Source of the DNA: Bacteroidales bacterium UBA5197 | GTDB taxonomy: Bacteria; Bacteroidota; Bacteroidia; Bacteroidales; Lentimicrobiaceae | Assembly (NCBI GenBank): GCA_002412885.1 | Contig: DHVX01000065.1 | Coordinates: forward strand, 1-19,264 | Direction: 5' to 3' | DNA length: 19,264 nt | Shown here: positions 9,301 to 16,110 of the stretch, one piece after another | How the letters are laid out: each line of letters opens with the position of its first letter | Numbering within the stretch: position 1 is the stretch's first letter | The notes under the pieces: generated by a model | Seen by the model: the letters and a program-made list of their open reading frames with translations, nothing else | The model's database searches: none | Told to the model about the DNA's origin: nothing | Program-made: the position numbers and the translations under genes

Positions 9301-12300
9301 GCGCTATGTCCCCATGATCCGTCGAAATAACTTGCGAAATTCAACCTGAATGAAGGAAGTCCGGTCCAATCCATCGAAGGAGTGATCAGATAATCTACTG
9401 AACCGTCGCCATTGGCTGCATCGTCGTTGGTTACTGCATACTTGGTATGAGGAGGAATCTGGAAGTCGGTGCTGCTACCATTGGTAGTTGCATACCATCC
9501 GTTTGTGTTCTGGGTAATGCTCTGCCATCCGGCTGGAGGGAATACTGAACCTTCGAAATCTTCGATAACTGCTATTGCAAGAGGCTCATCCCATGTTGCT
9601 ACAAGGGTAAGGTCATCAACATACAGGTTGCGTGGTTTGTATTTCCTTTCAGCAAGCATGATGTTGAAAGTACGGTTTGAAGTGATGTTAGGAGTAATCA
9701 TGAAATCATCAAAACCAACTTTTTTGGCTTCAAGTACATAATTGTTTTTCCAGATATCTTCAAATACAACGGTACCATTTTCAGGAACAGTCTGTGTGTA
9801 AACTGAGTAAGGATAATTCTGTCCAGCAAGGCTAACTACTGCACCAGCAGGGCTGCCACCGGTAGTAAGCGTTACATTTACAGTTACATCAACCAGTTTT
9901 TTATGACCTACGATGTTTGAGTAAACTTTTGCTGATTCACCACCATTGGTATAGTTGGCTGCAACAGCATAAGCGTACCAGCCTTCTGGTAAACCTTCAT
10001 AAGCTGCATCGGTATAGTTGGTAGTTGCAACGGTTCCGTTGAGCAGGGTAAGATTTCCGGTTTCAGGACCTGCATTAGGATCGAAACCATTAACACGCCA
10101 TACCTTATAGCTGGTAAGATCGCGGGTTAAACCATCCTGAATAGCGAGGAACTGGCCTTCACCTTCAACACCTGACAAGGCCAGAGGAGCTGACTGTGAA
10201 ATCATTGCACGCTGTTTTGCAGGAGTTCTGGTTTCTTTCGAAGCCAAACGGGTAACATCATCAGTAGCAACAACGCCAGTTACGAAAGCACGGATCATCA
10301 TATCCTGATAAGGAGAAAGTGACCAGGCTCCGCCGGTTGAAACGTTGCGTGAATAACTGCGGTAAACGGTTGGGATTGACTGATCAATTCCAACAGGAGC
10401 ACAATTTGGTGACTGAGCACCCTGAACCATTGCAAGGTAGAAGCTACCTTCGGTAATGGTTGCATTGAGACCTGAGAAATTAACCCATCCGAGGTTATTT
10501 ACAGTTACTGAAATTGAATCAAGAGCTGTTCCGGGAAGCCCGTTTGCTCCGTCAGCAGCATAAACAACAGCACCAAATGTAGTACCGATAAAACCGGTAT
10601 TGTTATTCGGGAAACTGCCATCACCTACGAAAACGCGACCACCATAAATGGTAGCAGGATATCCGGCAGGAGTGAATTTAACAGCGTTCATGTTGCCAGG
10701 AAGTGCCCAGGCAGCATAGTTTTCAGCTGTACCATCATCATACAATACTTCGTAACTTGGGATAGGAAGACCCCAGGTAACTTCGGTCTGTGTATCGGCT
10801 GCGTTAACTACAGCGTTTACAAGAGTAGGAGCATATAATACTTCCTCAAGTTCAATGTCAACAACAGTGGTATTGGTTTCGGTGGTTATAACTCCTGCAA
10901 CAGCACCGGTGGTGTAACCGGTTTTTGCGAAGGTCATGTTATAAGTACCAGCGTCAACAACCATGGCATAATTACCATCTTCGTTGGTGGTTGCACTGTA
11001 TGAACCAGCGGTTACAACAGCACCATGGATAGGCGCATTGTCGTCAGCAGCAGTAACAGTACCTGAAATCATAGCAGGGTTGTAAACAACCATGGTAGCA
11101 GGAATCATAACGCTGGCATTGGCCAGGTCGTTGGTGTTCAGTGCAAGCTCTGTGTTGTGAGTTCCAACAGGGAAAATATCATTGTTGGATGTGAATGTAG
11201 CAACTACATCAACACTCTGACCAGGAGCAACCTGACCTGAAGCAGGAACAACAGAAGTAATGAAAGTAGGATCAGGTAAGCCCATCCAAACTGCCAGATT
11301 ATTATGCAGATAAGCACTGTTGTAGTTGATGTTTGTGGCAATGGTTCCGGTGGCATTTTCAATACCTACGGTTGCACTTGTAACATCAAATCCACCAACG
11401 ATGTCTTTGTAATAAATACGGACATCACCATTGGCATAAAGATGCACCTGAGCAGTGATTCTACCAGTTGAGGTAGTAGGATACTCATTGTAATTGGTAA
11501 ACTGGATTACCCAGTAGTTGCCCATATTCTGAGTATAAACTGCAGAAGCAGGACCACCACCATGAAGGTCATCCCAGCACCATGCAATTACGTTGTTAGG
11601 CGTGGTGGCACTTGGTATGTTCTGGTTGGAGAGTGAAGTGTTTCCGCTGTCGAATGAAAGGAATCCATTTGATGCAACATAAACACTGCCGTAAGTATTT
11701 CCGTAGAACGGGAAGTTAAAACCAAGGCTTACAGGGCCTACAGCATTATCGTCGGTAAGACCGGTAAGCAAAGTTCCGGTAGTTGCAATGTCATTCCATA
11801 CGAAAGCAGGTCCACCGGCTTCGTCGCTGTCAATCCACATGTAACCAAATGCATCAGGTCCGCCAGCACCACGAAGGTTGCGGTTACCCTGATTGTCGGT
11901 AGGATCAATGTCACCTTTTTCTACAGAAACAGGCTGAACAGCTGAACGTACATTAGGTGTGAAACCAGGAGTATTTACAAGCTGACGTGCAGCATACTCA
12001 GGGAATGAGAAAGCAAGTGTGCCTTCACCGGTATTTGAAATGGTGAAAGAAACAGCTTCGCTGGTATTAGGATACTGCTCATTGTAAAGTGAGGTTGGGT
12101 TCAACACGAGGGTTGGGTTCGACCACTCAACAACAACAGGTCCGGCAGGAACTGAATTGCCTTCTTCGTAAACAGCAGTTACAGTATATGAATAAACGCC
12201 ATAAGTTGGCAGAGTCTCAGTATAAGTAGTATTGGTAGTTGCAGCAACCTGAACACCATTGCGTTTTACAACAAAGTTGCTGAAAGCGCGGTTGGCTTCA

Positions 12301-13826
12301 AAATTCCATGCAAGGTTAACAGTACCTGAAACAGGGTTGGTAAGGGTTGCAACCAGGTTGGTAGGAGTATTGAGCGCAACACCGCTAACAGTCATGGTAA
12401 CAGGAACTACAACGCTTCCGATATTGGGGTTTGAAGTAGTAAAAGTAATTTCTGCAGTTTTAACGGTTCCGGCAGCAAGTCCGGTGGCGTTAAAGTTCAT
12501 AGGAACATTAAAGTTCGTGTATGCAGCAACAGTACCGCTGGTTTGAGCCACGGTTAACCAGTTGTTGGGAGCTGGTGAAGTGTAGTTTACACTTGCAGTC
12601 CAGGTAAGAACACCATCGCCATTGTTGGCAACATTGATAGCACCCTGAAGATATTCATTAGGGTTGAGGCTTACGCTGTAAGGATTTGGAGTAACTGCCA
12701 TTACAGGACGTAGCATGGTAACATTCTGATAGGTGGTAGTAGAAGCAGCAACAGTGACACTCTGTACAGTGTTGTTGTAACCTGCGAATGATGCTGTAAG
12801 GGTATATGCAGCAGCAGGAACAAAAGTAAGCTGGTAGAATCCGCTCGGATCGCTGACAGCAGTATAGTTGGTAATGGTATTGTCAATATTGATGGAAACA
12901 CCTCCCATAGGGATGCCGAATCCGTTGGTAACAAATCCTTCGAGTACACCAACACCTAAAGACGTATTGAATGACCATATAGCATTTCCGGTAGCTTGTC
13001 CGTATGTGTTATAAGGAACAACTTGCCAGAAGTACTCGGTTGCATATTCAAGCGGAGTAGCCGGAGTGTATGTAAGAACATTACCTACATCAACACCGTT
13101 GGCAATGTTGGTAGGAGGATTGTCGGTACCCATATAAACCAGGTATCCGGTAGCAGGTCCGCCACCAGTTCCAGGAGCCCAGTTAAGGCTGGTTGAAATG
13201 GGAATGCCAGCTGAACCATTGCCCGGAGCGCTGTAAGCAGCTGCTACTGGCAGCGGAGATGCACTGGTTACTGTGAGGTTAAAACTTGGGATATTGGCAG
13301 GTGAAGGCCATGTATCAGCCATAATGTAGTAAGTACCAGCAGCAAGTGTTTGTGTAATCACTCTGGGAGTGGCACCTGCACCTGTGGCGATACCTAGACA
13401 AGTAGTGGTTGTCTGAGGACAAGCATCCATCAGTCCAAGCCCTGTCCAGGTTGTTCCCAGAGGGTCCATGGTAATGGTAATGATGCGAGCTTCAGTAAGG
13501 GTAAACTGGTAGATGATGTCTTCGCCACCATCATAAGATCCCATACAAGTCTCACTGTAGGTATTTCCCCTGCCGGCAGTGGTGTTTACATCACTAAAGG
13601 GAAACGATCCGATAACTATCGGGGTAATACAGTCATCACCTATAGCTCTGGTACTGCCTTCTGGTGAAATTGGCACCACAACGGTTGGTCCGTGCAGGTC
13701 AATTTCATATTGATTTTTCACTACTTCCTCAAGCGATTGTACCTGAGCAAATGAAAAACCAACACTCAAAAGAACAGCCATCGTAGTAAGCGCGAAAGCC
13801 TTAATTCTGCGAAAATTTGAGTTCAT
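6363..13826 (-). CDS. Giant modular secreted T9SS cargo protein, 2487 residues
   Basis: A large extracellular multi-domain protein, probably adhesive; no catalytic domain is visible. Signal peptide: residues 1-27 (RRIKAFALTTMAVLLSVGFSFA). Then a pre-peptidase C-terminal-like domain (62-187); FN3 (193-288); carboxypeptidase-regulatory-like domain (293-370); a BACON-like or Ig-like segment (375-480); FN3 (487-568); an Ig-like segment (572-610); a module with YMWIDSD and FYGNTYGSVYVASNGF (660-850); an Ig-like segment (855-915); a second carboxypeptidase-regulatory-like domain (918-995); an FN3 split by a sandwich module (1024-1183) and resuming at SYKVWRVNG (1239); a third carboxypeptidase-regulatory-like domain (1311-1395); three further split FN3 units with inserted anchor-J modules (1420-1577 and 1673-1835) and a WLGWDNG to YNWNLNGYVE module (2145-2298); a non-nested anchor-J-like module (1957-2106); and the sorting tail (2412-2487, VSIYPNPS to KKVVVTK). 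Residues 1310-2487 match the smaller paralogues. The codon use is more uniform than in its neighbours, which may mean high expression. Domain limits are by eye. Confidence 0.93.
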   Translation of the reverse strand: MNSNFRRIKAFALTTMAVLLSVGFSFAQVQSLEEVVKNQYEIDLHGPTVVVPISPEGSTRAIGDDCITPIVIGSFPFSDVNTTAGRGNTYSETCMGSYDGGEDIIYQFTLTEARIITITMDPLGTTWTGLGLMDACPQTTTTCLGIATGAGATPRVITQTLAAGTYYIMADTWPSPANIPSFNLTVTSASPLPVAAAYSAPGNGSAGIPISTSLNWAPGTGGGPATGYLVYMGTDNPPTNIANGVDVGNVLTYTPATPLEYATEYFWQVVPYNTYGQATGNAIWSFNTSLGVGVLEGFVTNGFGIPMGGVSINIDNTITNYTAVSDPSGFYQLTFVPAAAYTLTASFAGYNNTVQSVTVAASTTTYQNVTMLRPVMAVTPNPYSVSLNPNEYLQGAINVANNGDGVLTWTASVNYTSPAPNNWLTVAQTSGTVAAYTNFNVPMNFNATGLAAGTVKTAEITFTTSNPNIGSVVVPVTMTVSGVALNTPTNLVATLTNPVSGTVNLAWNFEANRAFSNFVVKRNGVQVAATTNTTYTETLPTYGVYSYTVTAVYEEGNSVPAGPVVVEWSNPTLVLNPTSLYNEQYPNTSEAVSFTISNTGEGTLAFSFPEYAARQLVNTPGFTPNVRSAVQPVSVEKGDIDPTDNQGNRNLRGAGGPDAFGYMWIDSDEAGGPAFVWNDIATTGTLLTGLTDDNAVGPVSLGFNFPFYGNTYGSVYVASNGFLSFDSGNTSLSNQNIPSATTPNNVIAWCWDDLHGGGPASAVYTQNMGNYWVIQFTNYNEYPTTSTGRITAQVHLYANGDVRIYYKDIVGGFDVTSATVGIENATGTIATNINYNSAYLHNNLAVWMGLPDPTFITSVVPASGQVAPGQSVDVVATFTSNNDIFPVGTHNTELALNTNDLANASVMIPATMVVYNPAMISGTVTAADDNAPIHGAVVTAGSYSATTNEDGNYAMVVDAGTYNMTFAKTGYTTGAVAGVITTETNTTVVDIELEEVLYAPTLVNAVVNAADTQTEVTWGLPIPSYEVLYDDGTAENYAAWALPGNMNAVKFTPAGYPATIYGGRVFVGDGSFPNNNTGFIGTTFGAVVYAADGANGLPGTALDSISVTVNNLGWVNFSGLNATITEGSFYLAMVQGAQSPNCAPVGIDQSIPTVYRSYSRNVSTGGAWSLSPYQDMMIRAFVTGVVATDDVTRLASKETRTPAKQRAMISQSAPLALSGVEGEGQFLAIQDGLTRDLTSYKVWRVNGFDPNAGPETGNLTLLNGTVATTNYTDAAYEGLPEGWYAYAVAANYTNGGESAKVYSNIVGHKKLVDVTVNVTLTTGGSPAGAVVSLAGQNYPYSVYTQTVPENGTVVFEDIWKNNYVLEAKKVGFDDFMITPNITSNRTFNIMLAERKYKPRNLYVDDLTLVATWDEPLAIAVIEDFEGSVFPPAGWQSITQNTNGWYATTNGSSTDFQIPPHTKYAVTNDDAANGDGSVDYLITPSMDWTGLPSFRLNFASYFDGSWGHSAYIEISTDGGATFTVIHTMAAAPGAWQNLEIDLAQFSGATGLSEVMLAFHADDNGEWGSGWAVDDVQIASGGVPHQGYGVFLDGTLVDNTPETTFLYTNLNYGQEYLAGVAALFSSGYSELDTYKFRSRFLSPPQNLEGISPAQTDYAHLWWEEPAAGGGVGGSLVEDFEAGVLSAGWEIIQTNNVSNNGPTPSFWTVNDYVSADFSPFGTYHAGLWWDYGHQDEWLITPEVNIGAGTTLTFESAVFEGSTNADHYYVKVSTDGGSTWTIVWDASALTGGGWNYYDYAYSIDLTAFAGQSVKIAFNAVDGDNQGLWYIWFIDNISVGNTDEIVMFPAASLTKISNSSNRGGNDQIARDGNTNRVSNSAVRSNRAVMGLIGYNLYRDNALAAYVQHPTTEYYDLNLMPDTYTYHVTAVYDLTPYGFAGQTGESMIEGPIDVTVSYGYELPFTENFNTGLFETNQWTVNGGNWRIAGQVGNDAPSAEFYFSPVTNNYSQSITSYFMIGTGIVDGKIMLDFDLKHTLVNATEAEFLAVEVFNGSAWVKVAEYKNTANINWETKSIDITAPAKGKVFRVRFTASGAVTTDIFNWLVDNVNIYRVCAPATELTAVVNLPFVEQVLLNWESPTGGTGPGVSAWLGWDNGVNEDAIGLQGGGTFNVAVRFTPAQLAQYAGTSLTKIRMFPYSPGGSISLKVWTGSNASTLVLTQPIASYTAGEWNEFTLNTPIMVTGATELWFGYAVTHGADYVAGCDGGPAVAGFGDMLSLDGSVWESMATAYGLNYNWNLNGYVETIDGVTSVLQPVVDETVYGTSSSIERGNYTSLPGAVLSTEVISSRALVGYNIYRDGEMIGSTTETTYIDADEVLALYNTYCYTVVAVYDDCESEMTEEACVLLTSVPVVDNKEVSIYPNPSNSVVNIEVTSNISQVVVYNYLGQVVIERNVTGAETLQVNVRNYEAGAYLVKFVTKAGETFTKKVVVTK

Positions 13827-14303
13827 GTTAGTTTAATTAAGTAAAGTAAATAGTAATTAATGTGATCAGGGCTTATTTAAAATCAAAACCCGATGGTAAA
13901 TGAATTCTGAGTACGCTTATTTTGTGTGCCTCCTTTCTGCATTTAGGTAATGCCTGTTAATATTAAAATTTAAAAAAGTCAAAAGTATATCCGGCTGTTG
14001 ACCGGCAATAATCACTATCTGCCTGATTTTATAAAAACCGGCAACGTGGCAGCAGAATCATCATATTCCATCGAAAGAATCCGCATTGAGCGGTAAAGAA
14101 GGGAATGGTAGTAAAAACAAAAAAAGCCACACAGCAGATTGCAGATAAGCAATCCTGCATAGCAATACAAAGAATTCCCGGTAGTCAGGGTGTAGTAGTA
14201 CAAGTCAGTCAAGTCAGTTTAGTTCCTTTAGTCAGTAGTACCTCAAAATTCCAGCCTTATCAGAGTTGTCACAGATAATTGTGACGAGTAGTATTTGGGT
14301 GTG
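13827..14303 (-). other. Long 5' leader/intergenic stretch upstream of the 2487-residue gene
   Basis: About 480 bases separate the ATG at 13826 from the best promoter candidate (14304-14335). No convincing gene lies here; the 65-codon minus-strand frame at 14015-14212 has poor composition, no ribosome site and no recognisable domain. A hairpin with 9 paired bases and a one-base bulge sits at 14134-14158 (GCAGATTGC against GCAATCCTGC); on the minus strand a run of seven T follows eight nt later (14119-14125). That could be a weak leader terminator, but the gap makes it atypical. Short direct repeats of TGACT/GACTTG type occur at 14200-14245. Confidence 0.35.
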
Positions 14304-14335
14304 CAAAGTAATTGAAAATTTCTTTAAAAACCCAA
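14304..14335 (-). promoter_or_regulatory. Candidate Bacteroidota-type promoter for the 2487-residue gene
   Basis: On the minus strand TTG (14333-14335) is followed after 21 nt by TTACTTTG (14304-14311), with C next, close to the TAnnTTTG -7 consensus of Bacteroidota sigma factors. It lies just downstream of the shared element at 14349-14378. If used, it gives a leader of about 470 nt. An alternative is the TTG at 14351-14353, but it lacks a good -7 box. Confidence 0.45.
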
Positions 14336-14348
14336 TCTGTGCTATTGA

Positions 14349-14378
14349 GACAACTGAAACCGGTTTTACCCCTATCCG
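14349..14378 (-). promoter_or_regulatory. Shared upstream element, copy C
   Basis: The minus strand reads CGGATAGGGGTAAAA (14364-14378), ten nt, then TTGTC (14349-14353), identical in both parts and in spacing to the copies at 359-388 and 6228-6257. Here it is about 540 bp from the start codon rather than about 50, so in this case it is linked to a long leader. It flanks the cluster of T9SS genes on its right side and nothing similar precedes the potassium operon. Confidence 0.6.
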
Positions 14379-14502
14379 GAAACTCCTTTTTTTTTATAAT
14401 TTTTTGCCGGATCAGTTTCAAATTAGCTCATGTTGTTGGTTTTCAGACAGGCGGACTAAAGAGATGATCGAAATAATTTTGAAATAATTTTAATATTGCT
14501 GA

Positions 14503-14656
14503 TGCACGCGTCAGGGGACGCGCGCGAGCGGATAACTGAAAATGCTATAAGAAAATCAAAAGACTTGCCACAAGGCTCTAGCCTGTGGCAAGAAAAGGCT
14601 TAAAGTTCGTAGCACAGAGGCAGCATAACGCAAAAATAAATCATAATAAACCGTCA
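14503..14656 (+). repeat. 154-bp interspersed repeat, copy 1
   Basis: This stretch matches 19088-19241 over 154 bases with three substitutions and no gaps; similarity stops sharply at both ends. It contains two hairpins: CGCGTC, loop AGGG, GACGCG (14507-14522), and a longer one at 14564-14592 with arms CTTGCCAC and GTGGCAAG continued by GGCT/AGCC around a one-base bulge. One of the three differences falls on that bulged base, leaving the pairing intact. No transposase or target-site duplication is visible. It looks like a small non-autonomous element or structured intergenic repeat; its strand is arbitrary. Confidence 0.85.
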
Positions 14657-14674
14657 CAAAAAAAGGGCCCTCCG

Positions 14675-14727
14675 GCTAAGCGGAATTTGCAATTCCGCTT
14701 TGAACACCATTGAATTTGCAATTCAAT
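14675..14727 (+). repeat. Twin-hairpin repeat, copy 1
   Basis: A 53-bp unit identical to 15646-15698. It consists of two perfect palindromic stems with the same three-base loop TGC: GCGGAATT/AATTCCGC (14680-14698) and ATTGAATT/AATTCAAT (14709-14727), separated by the constant spacer TTTGAACACC. A third, partial copy with only the second hairpin is at 16049-16080. Confidence 0.85.
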
Positions 14728-14962
14728 TTATTAGCATAAAAATCTCAGCCACCTGACCATATTTGGTTTTAGCTGGCATTAATCCTGCCAGTGAATTGAA
14801 AAGCCAATTGGTTAGCATGGATATTTAATAAGTTGTTATATTTGAGGCGATGATCTGGATGTATTTGTGGTTTTAAAGTGAAGTCAAGTCAGAAATATAT
14901 GCAGGGTTTTGGATATCTACTCGTTAGCGGGCATTAAAAAAATAACGACAACGCAGTTACTT
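14728..14962. other. Intergenic stretch with a possible promoter for the following gene
   Basis: No gene seen. TATATTTG at 14837-14844 on the plus strand matches the Bacteroidota -7 box TAnnTTTG exactly, but the nearest TTG (14808-14810) is 26 nt away, too far for a standard -33 box. A small hairpin CTGGC/GCCAG lies at 14773-14791. The heptamer TAACGAC at 14943-14949 recurs at 15569-15575, overlapping the stop codon of the gene that follows. Confidence 0.3.
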
Positions 14963-15571
14963 ATGAAAAAATTTGAAAAAATAATTAGCGGATTGATAAT
15001 TGGGGCTACATTCCCATTGTTGTTTGGACTATTATCAGTGATTACGTGGTTTTATCTTGATAAATCAGAGAATAGAGTTGTTATCTATTTAACGGTTGGA
15101 TTAATACTTGGATTAATAATTGACTTAAAATTTTTAAAAGGTTGGATTAAGCATAGATTTGATTTGCCACATTGGTATATTGCTGGGATTTATGTATTCT
15201 ATAATATTTGTGTATATGGATTTTTTATGGGATTTCCTGTTTTTAATGTATTATTGGGATTGATTGCCGGATACTATTTTGGTAACAGGATTATTTCTAA
15301 TAAGATTCAACCAGAAATGCGGTCAAAACAAATAAATCAAGTTTCATTATTCACAGGATTGATAATGACTTTGATTTGTGTTTCATCGGCAGTCATCGGG
15401 TTGACAGATAAAACTATTGGAGACAATATACAAGGAATGCTTGGACTTGATTTTGAGATAACAAAAGCAATGATTTTAGCTTTAATTTTTGTGGGTGGAT
15501 TTAGTTTGATTATATTTCAATATTTTGTAACAAGATTGACAATTATTAAGACAATTAGATTAAATAATTAA
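14963..15571 (+). CDS. Small integral membrane protein of unknown function
   Basis: I do not recognise this family. The frame is open from 14909, but ATG at 14963 gives a natural N-terminus (MKKFEKIISG) leading straight into a membrane segment, so I choose it (202 residues). Counted from there, hydrophobic segments lie near residues 8-30, 36-54, 71-92, 94-110, 127-147 and 168-193, giving about six membrane helices; short charged loops (KFLKGWIKHRFD, NKIQPEMRSKQIN) separate them. There is no enzymatic or transporter motif that I can name. The gene is clearly more AT-rich than its neighbours and uses many TTT, ATT and AAT codons, and it stands alone within repeats, which suggests it was acquired separately. 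It has no recognisable ribosome binding site and no operon partner. Confidence 0.75.
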   Translation: MKKFEKIISGLIIGATFPLLFGLLSVITWFYLDKSENRVVIYLTVGLILGLIIDLKFLKGWIKHRFDLPHWYIAGIYVFYNICVYGFFMGFPVFNVLLGLIAGYYFGNRIISNKIQPEMRSKQINQVSLFTGLIMTLICVSSAVIGLTDKTIGDNIQGMLGLDFEITKAMILALIFVGGFSLIIFQYFVTRLTIIKTIRLNN

Positions 15572-15576
15572 CGACC

Positions 15577-15645
15577 CCGGCTAAGCAGAATTTAGCTTCG
15601 CTGAGCCTGCCCGCCTTTGGAGGGCTCGTCCGCTGAAGCAGCTCT
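15577..15645. repeat. Imperfect inverted repeat after the membrane-protein gene
   Basis: The arms beginning AGCAGA (about 15586) and ending TCTGCT (about 15648) enclose related segments GCTTCGCTG and CGCTGAAGC around a CCCGCC-TTT-GGAGGG centre. This could form a long, imperfect hairpin and might help end transcription of the preceding gene, although no T run follows. It resembles the small palindromic repeats common between Bacteroidota genes. Confidence 0.5.
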
Positions 15646-15698
15646 GCTAAGCGGAATTTGCAATTCCGCTTTGAACACCATTGAATTTGCAATTCAAT
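15646..15698 (+). repeat. Twin-hairpin repeat, copy 2
   Basis: All 53 bases match 14675-14727. Hairpins are at 15651-15669 and 15680-15698, each with 8-bp stems and loop TGC. It directly adjoins the inverted repeat on its left and the 170-bp period repeat on its right. Confidence 0.85.
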
Positions 15699-15701
15699 AC
15701 G

Positions 15702-15820
15702 TTTCGCTGGTTTCTTCGCCATATTAAAACAAGAAGACCTCACAAGCTGGAAGGAAACTTGGTAGGTCACTTAATTATTCGAATCAGAACTCAGAACCCG
15801 GAGCCATTTTTCATTTTTCA
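15702..15820 (+). repeat. Tandem repeat with 170-bp period, unit 1
   Basis: This unit aligns without gaps to 15872-15990 (offset 170) with roughly one difference in ten. It begins TTTCGCTGGTTTCTTCGCC, contains an inverted repeat with outer arms GACCT and AGGTC (about 15736-15768), and ends with CAGAACTCAGAAC followed by a pyrimidine-rich CATTTTT run. A 79-codon frame over this stretch is a by-product of the repeat, not a gene. Confidence 0.8.
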
Positions 15821-15871
15821 TTTTTGGGTCCCTGAGCTAGTGACATTTTTCACTTTTCACTTTTCATTTTA

Positions 15872-15990
15872 TTTCGCCGGTTTCTTCGCCATAATAAAAC
15901 AAGAAGACCTCACAAGTTGAAAGAAAACTTGTTAGGTCACTTATTTATTCGCTACAGAACTCAGAACTCAGAGCCATTTTTCATTTTTCA
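15872..15990 (+). repeat. Tandem repeat with 170-bp period, unit 2
   Basis: The second unit of the pair. Its inverted repeat is better formed than in unit 1: GACCT, CA, CAAGTT on the left pair with AACTTG, TT, AGGTC on the right (about 15906-15938). Differences between the units partly preserve base-pairing. Confidence 0.8.
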
Positions 15991-16047
15991 CTTTTATCTT
16001 TTTACTTTTATCTTTTCACCTTTCACTTTTCACTTTTAACTTTTAAC
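15975..16047 (+). repeat. Pyrimidine-rich low-complexity tract
   Basis: A run of degenerate CTTTT/CATTTTT units, nearly purine-poor on the plus strand. Shorter versions occur at 15806-15826 and 15844-15871, at the end of the first repeat unit. I see no coding content. Confidence 0.75.
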
Positions 16048-16048
16048 C

Positions 16049-16080
16049 CGCTTTGAACACCATTGAATTTGCAATTCAAT
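16049..16080 (+). repeat. Twin-hairpin repeat, partial copy 3
   Basis: The last 32 bases of the 53-bp unit are repeated exactly (CGCTTTGAACACC and then the ATTGAATT/AATTCAAT hairpin at 16062-16080). The first hairpin is missing; the low-complexity tract replaces it. Confidence 0.8.
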
Positions 16081-16110
16081 GCATTTTGGCTAGTTATTTG
16101 GCTAGGATTT

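Noticed and set aside
12259..12546. Plus-strand frames lying inside the large T9SS gene
   Set aside because: They are antisense shadows of a long, domain-rich minus-strand gene and have no motifs of their own.
14015..14212. A 65-codon minus-strand frame in the leader of the giant gene
   Set aside because: Its composition is unusual (Tyr, Cys and Leu rich), with no start signal or recognisable domain, and it lies within the probable untranslated leader.
14920..14955. Integron-type recombination site (GTTAGC, TAACGAC) before the membrane gene
   Set aside because: The short matches do not form the paired arms expected of an attC site, and no integrase is visible; kept only as a remark on the repeated heptamer.
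14909..14962. Eighteen-codon N-terminal extension of the small membrane protein
   Set aside because: The extension is polar and unlike a membrane protein N-terminus; ATG at 14963 gives a better start.
15681..15920. A 79-codon frame across the twin-hairpin and 170-bp repeats
   Set aside because: It is made entirely of repeat sequence and low-complexity Phe/His-rich runs.
15702..15990. Possible CRISPR array
   Set aside because: Only two long units with a 170-bp period and diverged copies; no short identical repeats with unique spacers and no cas genes.
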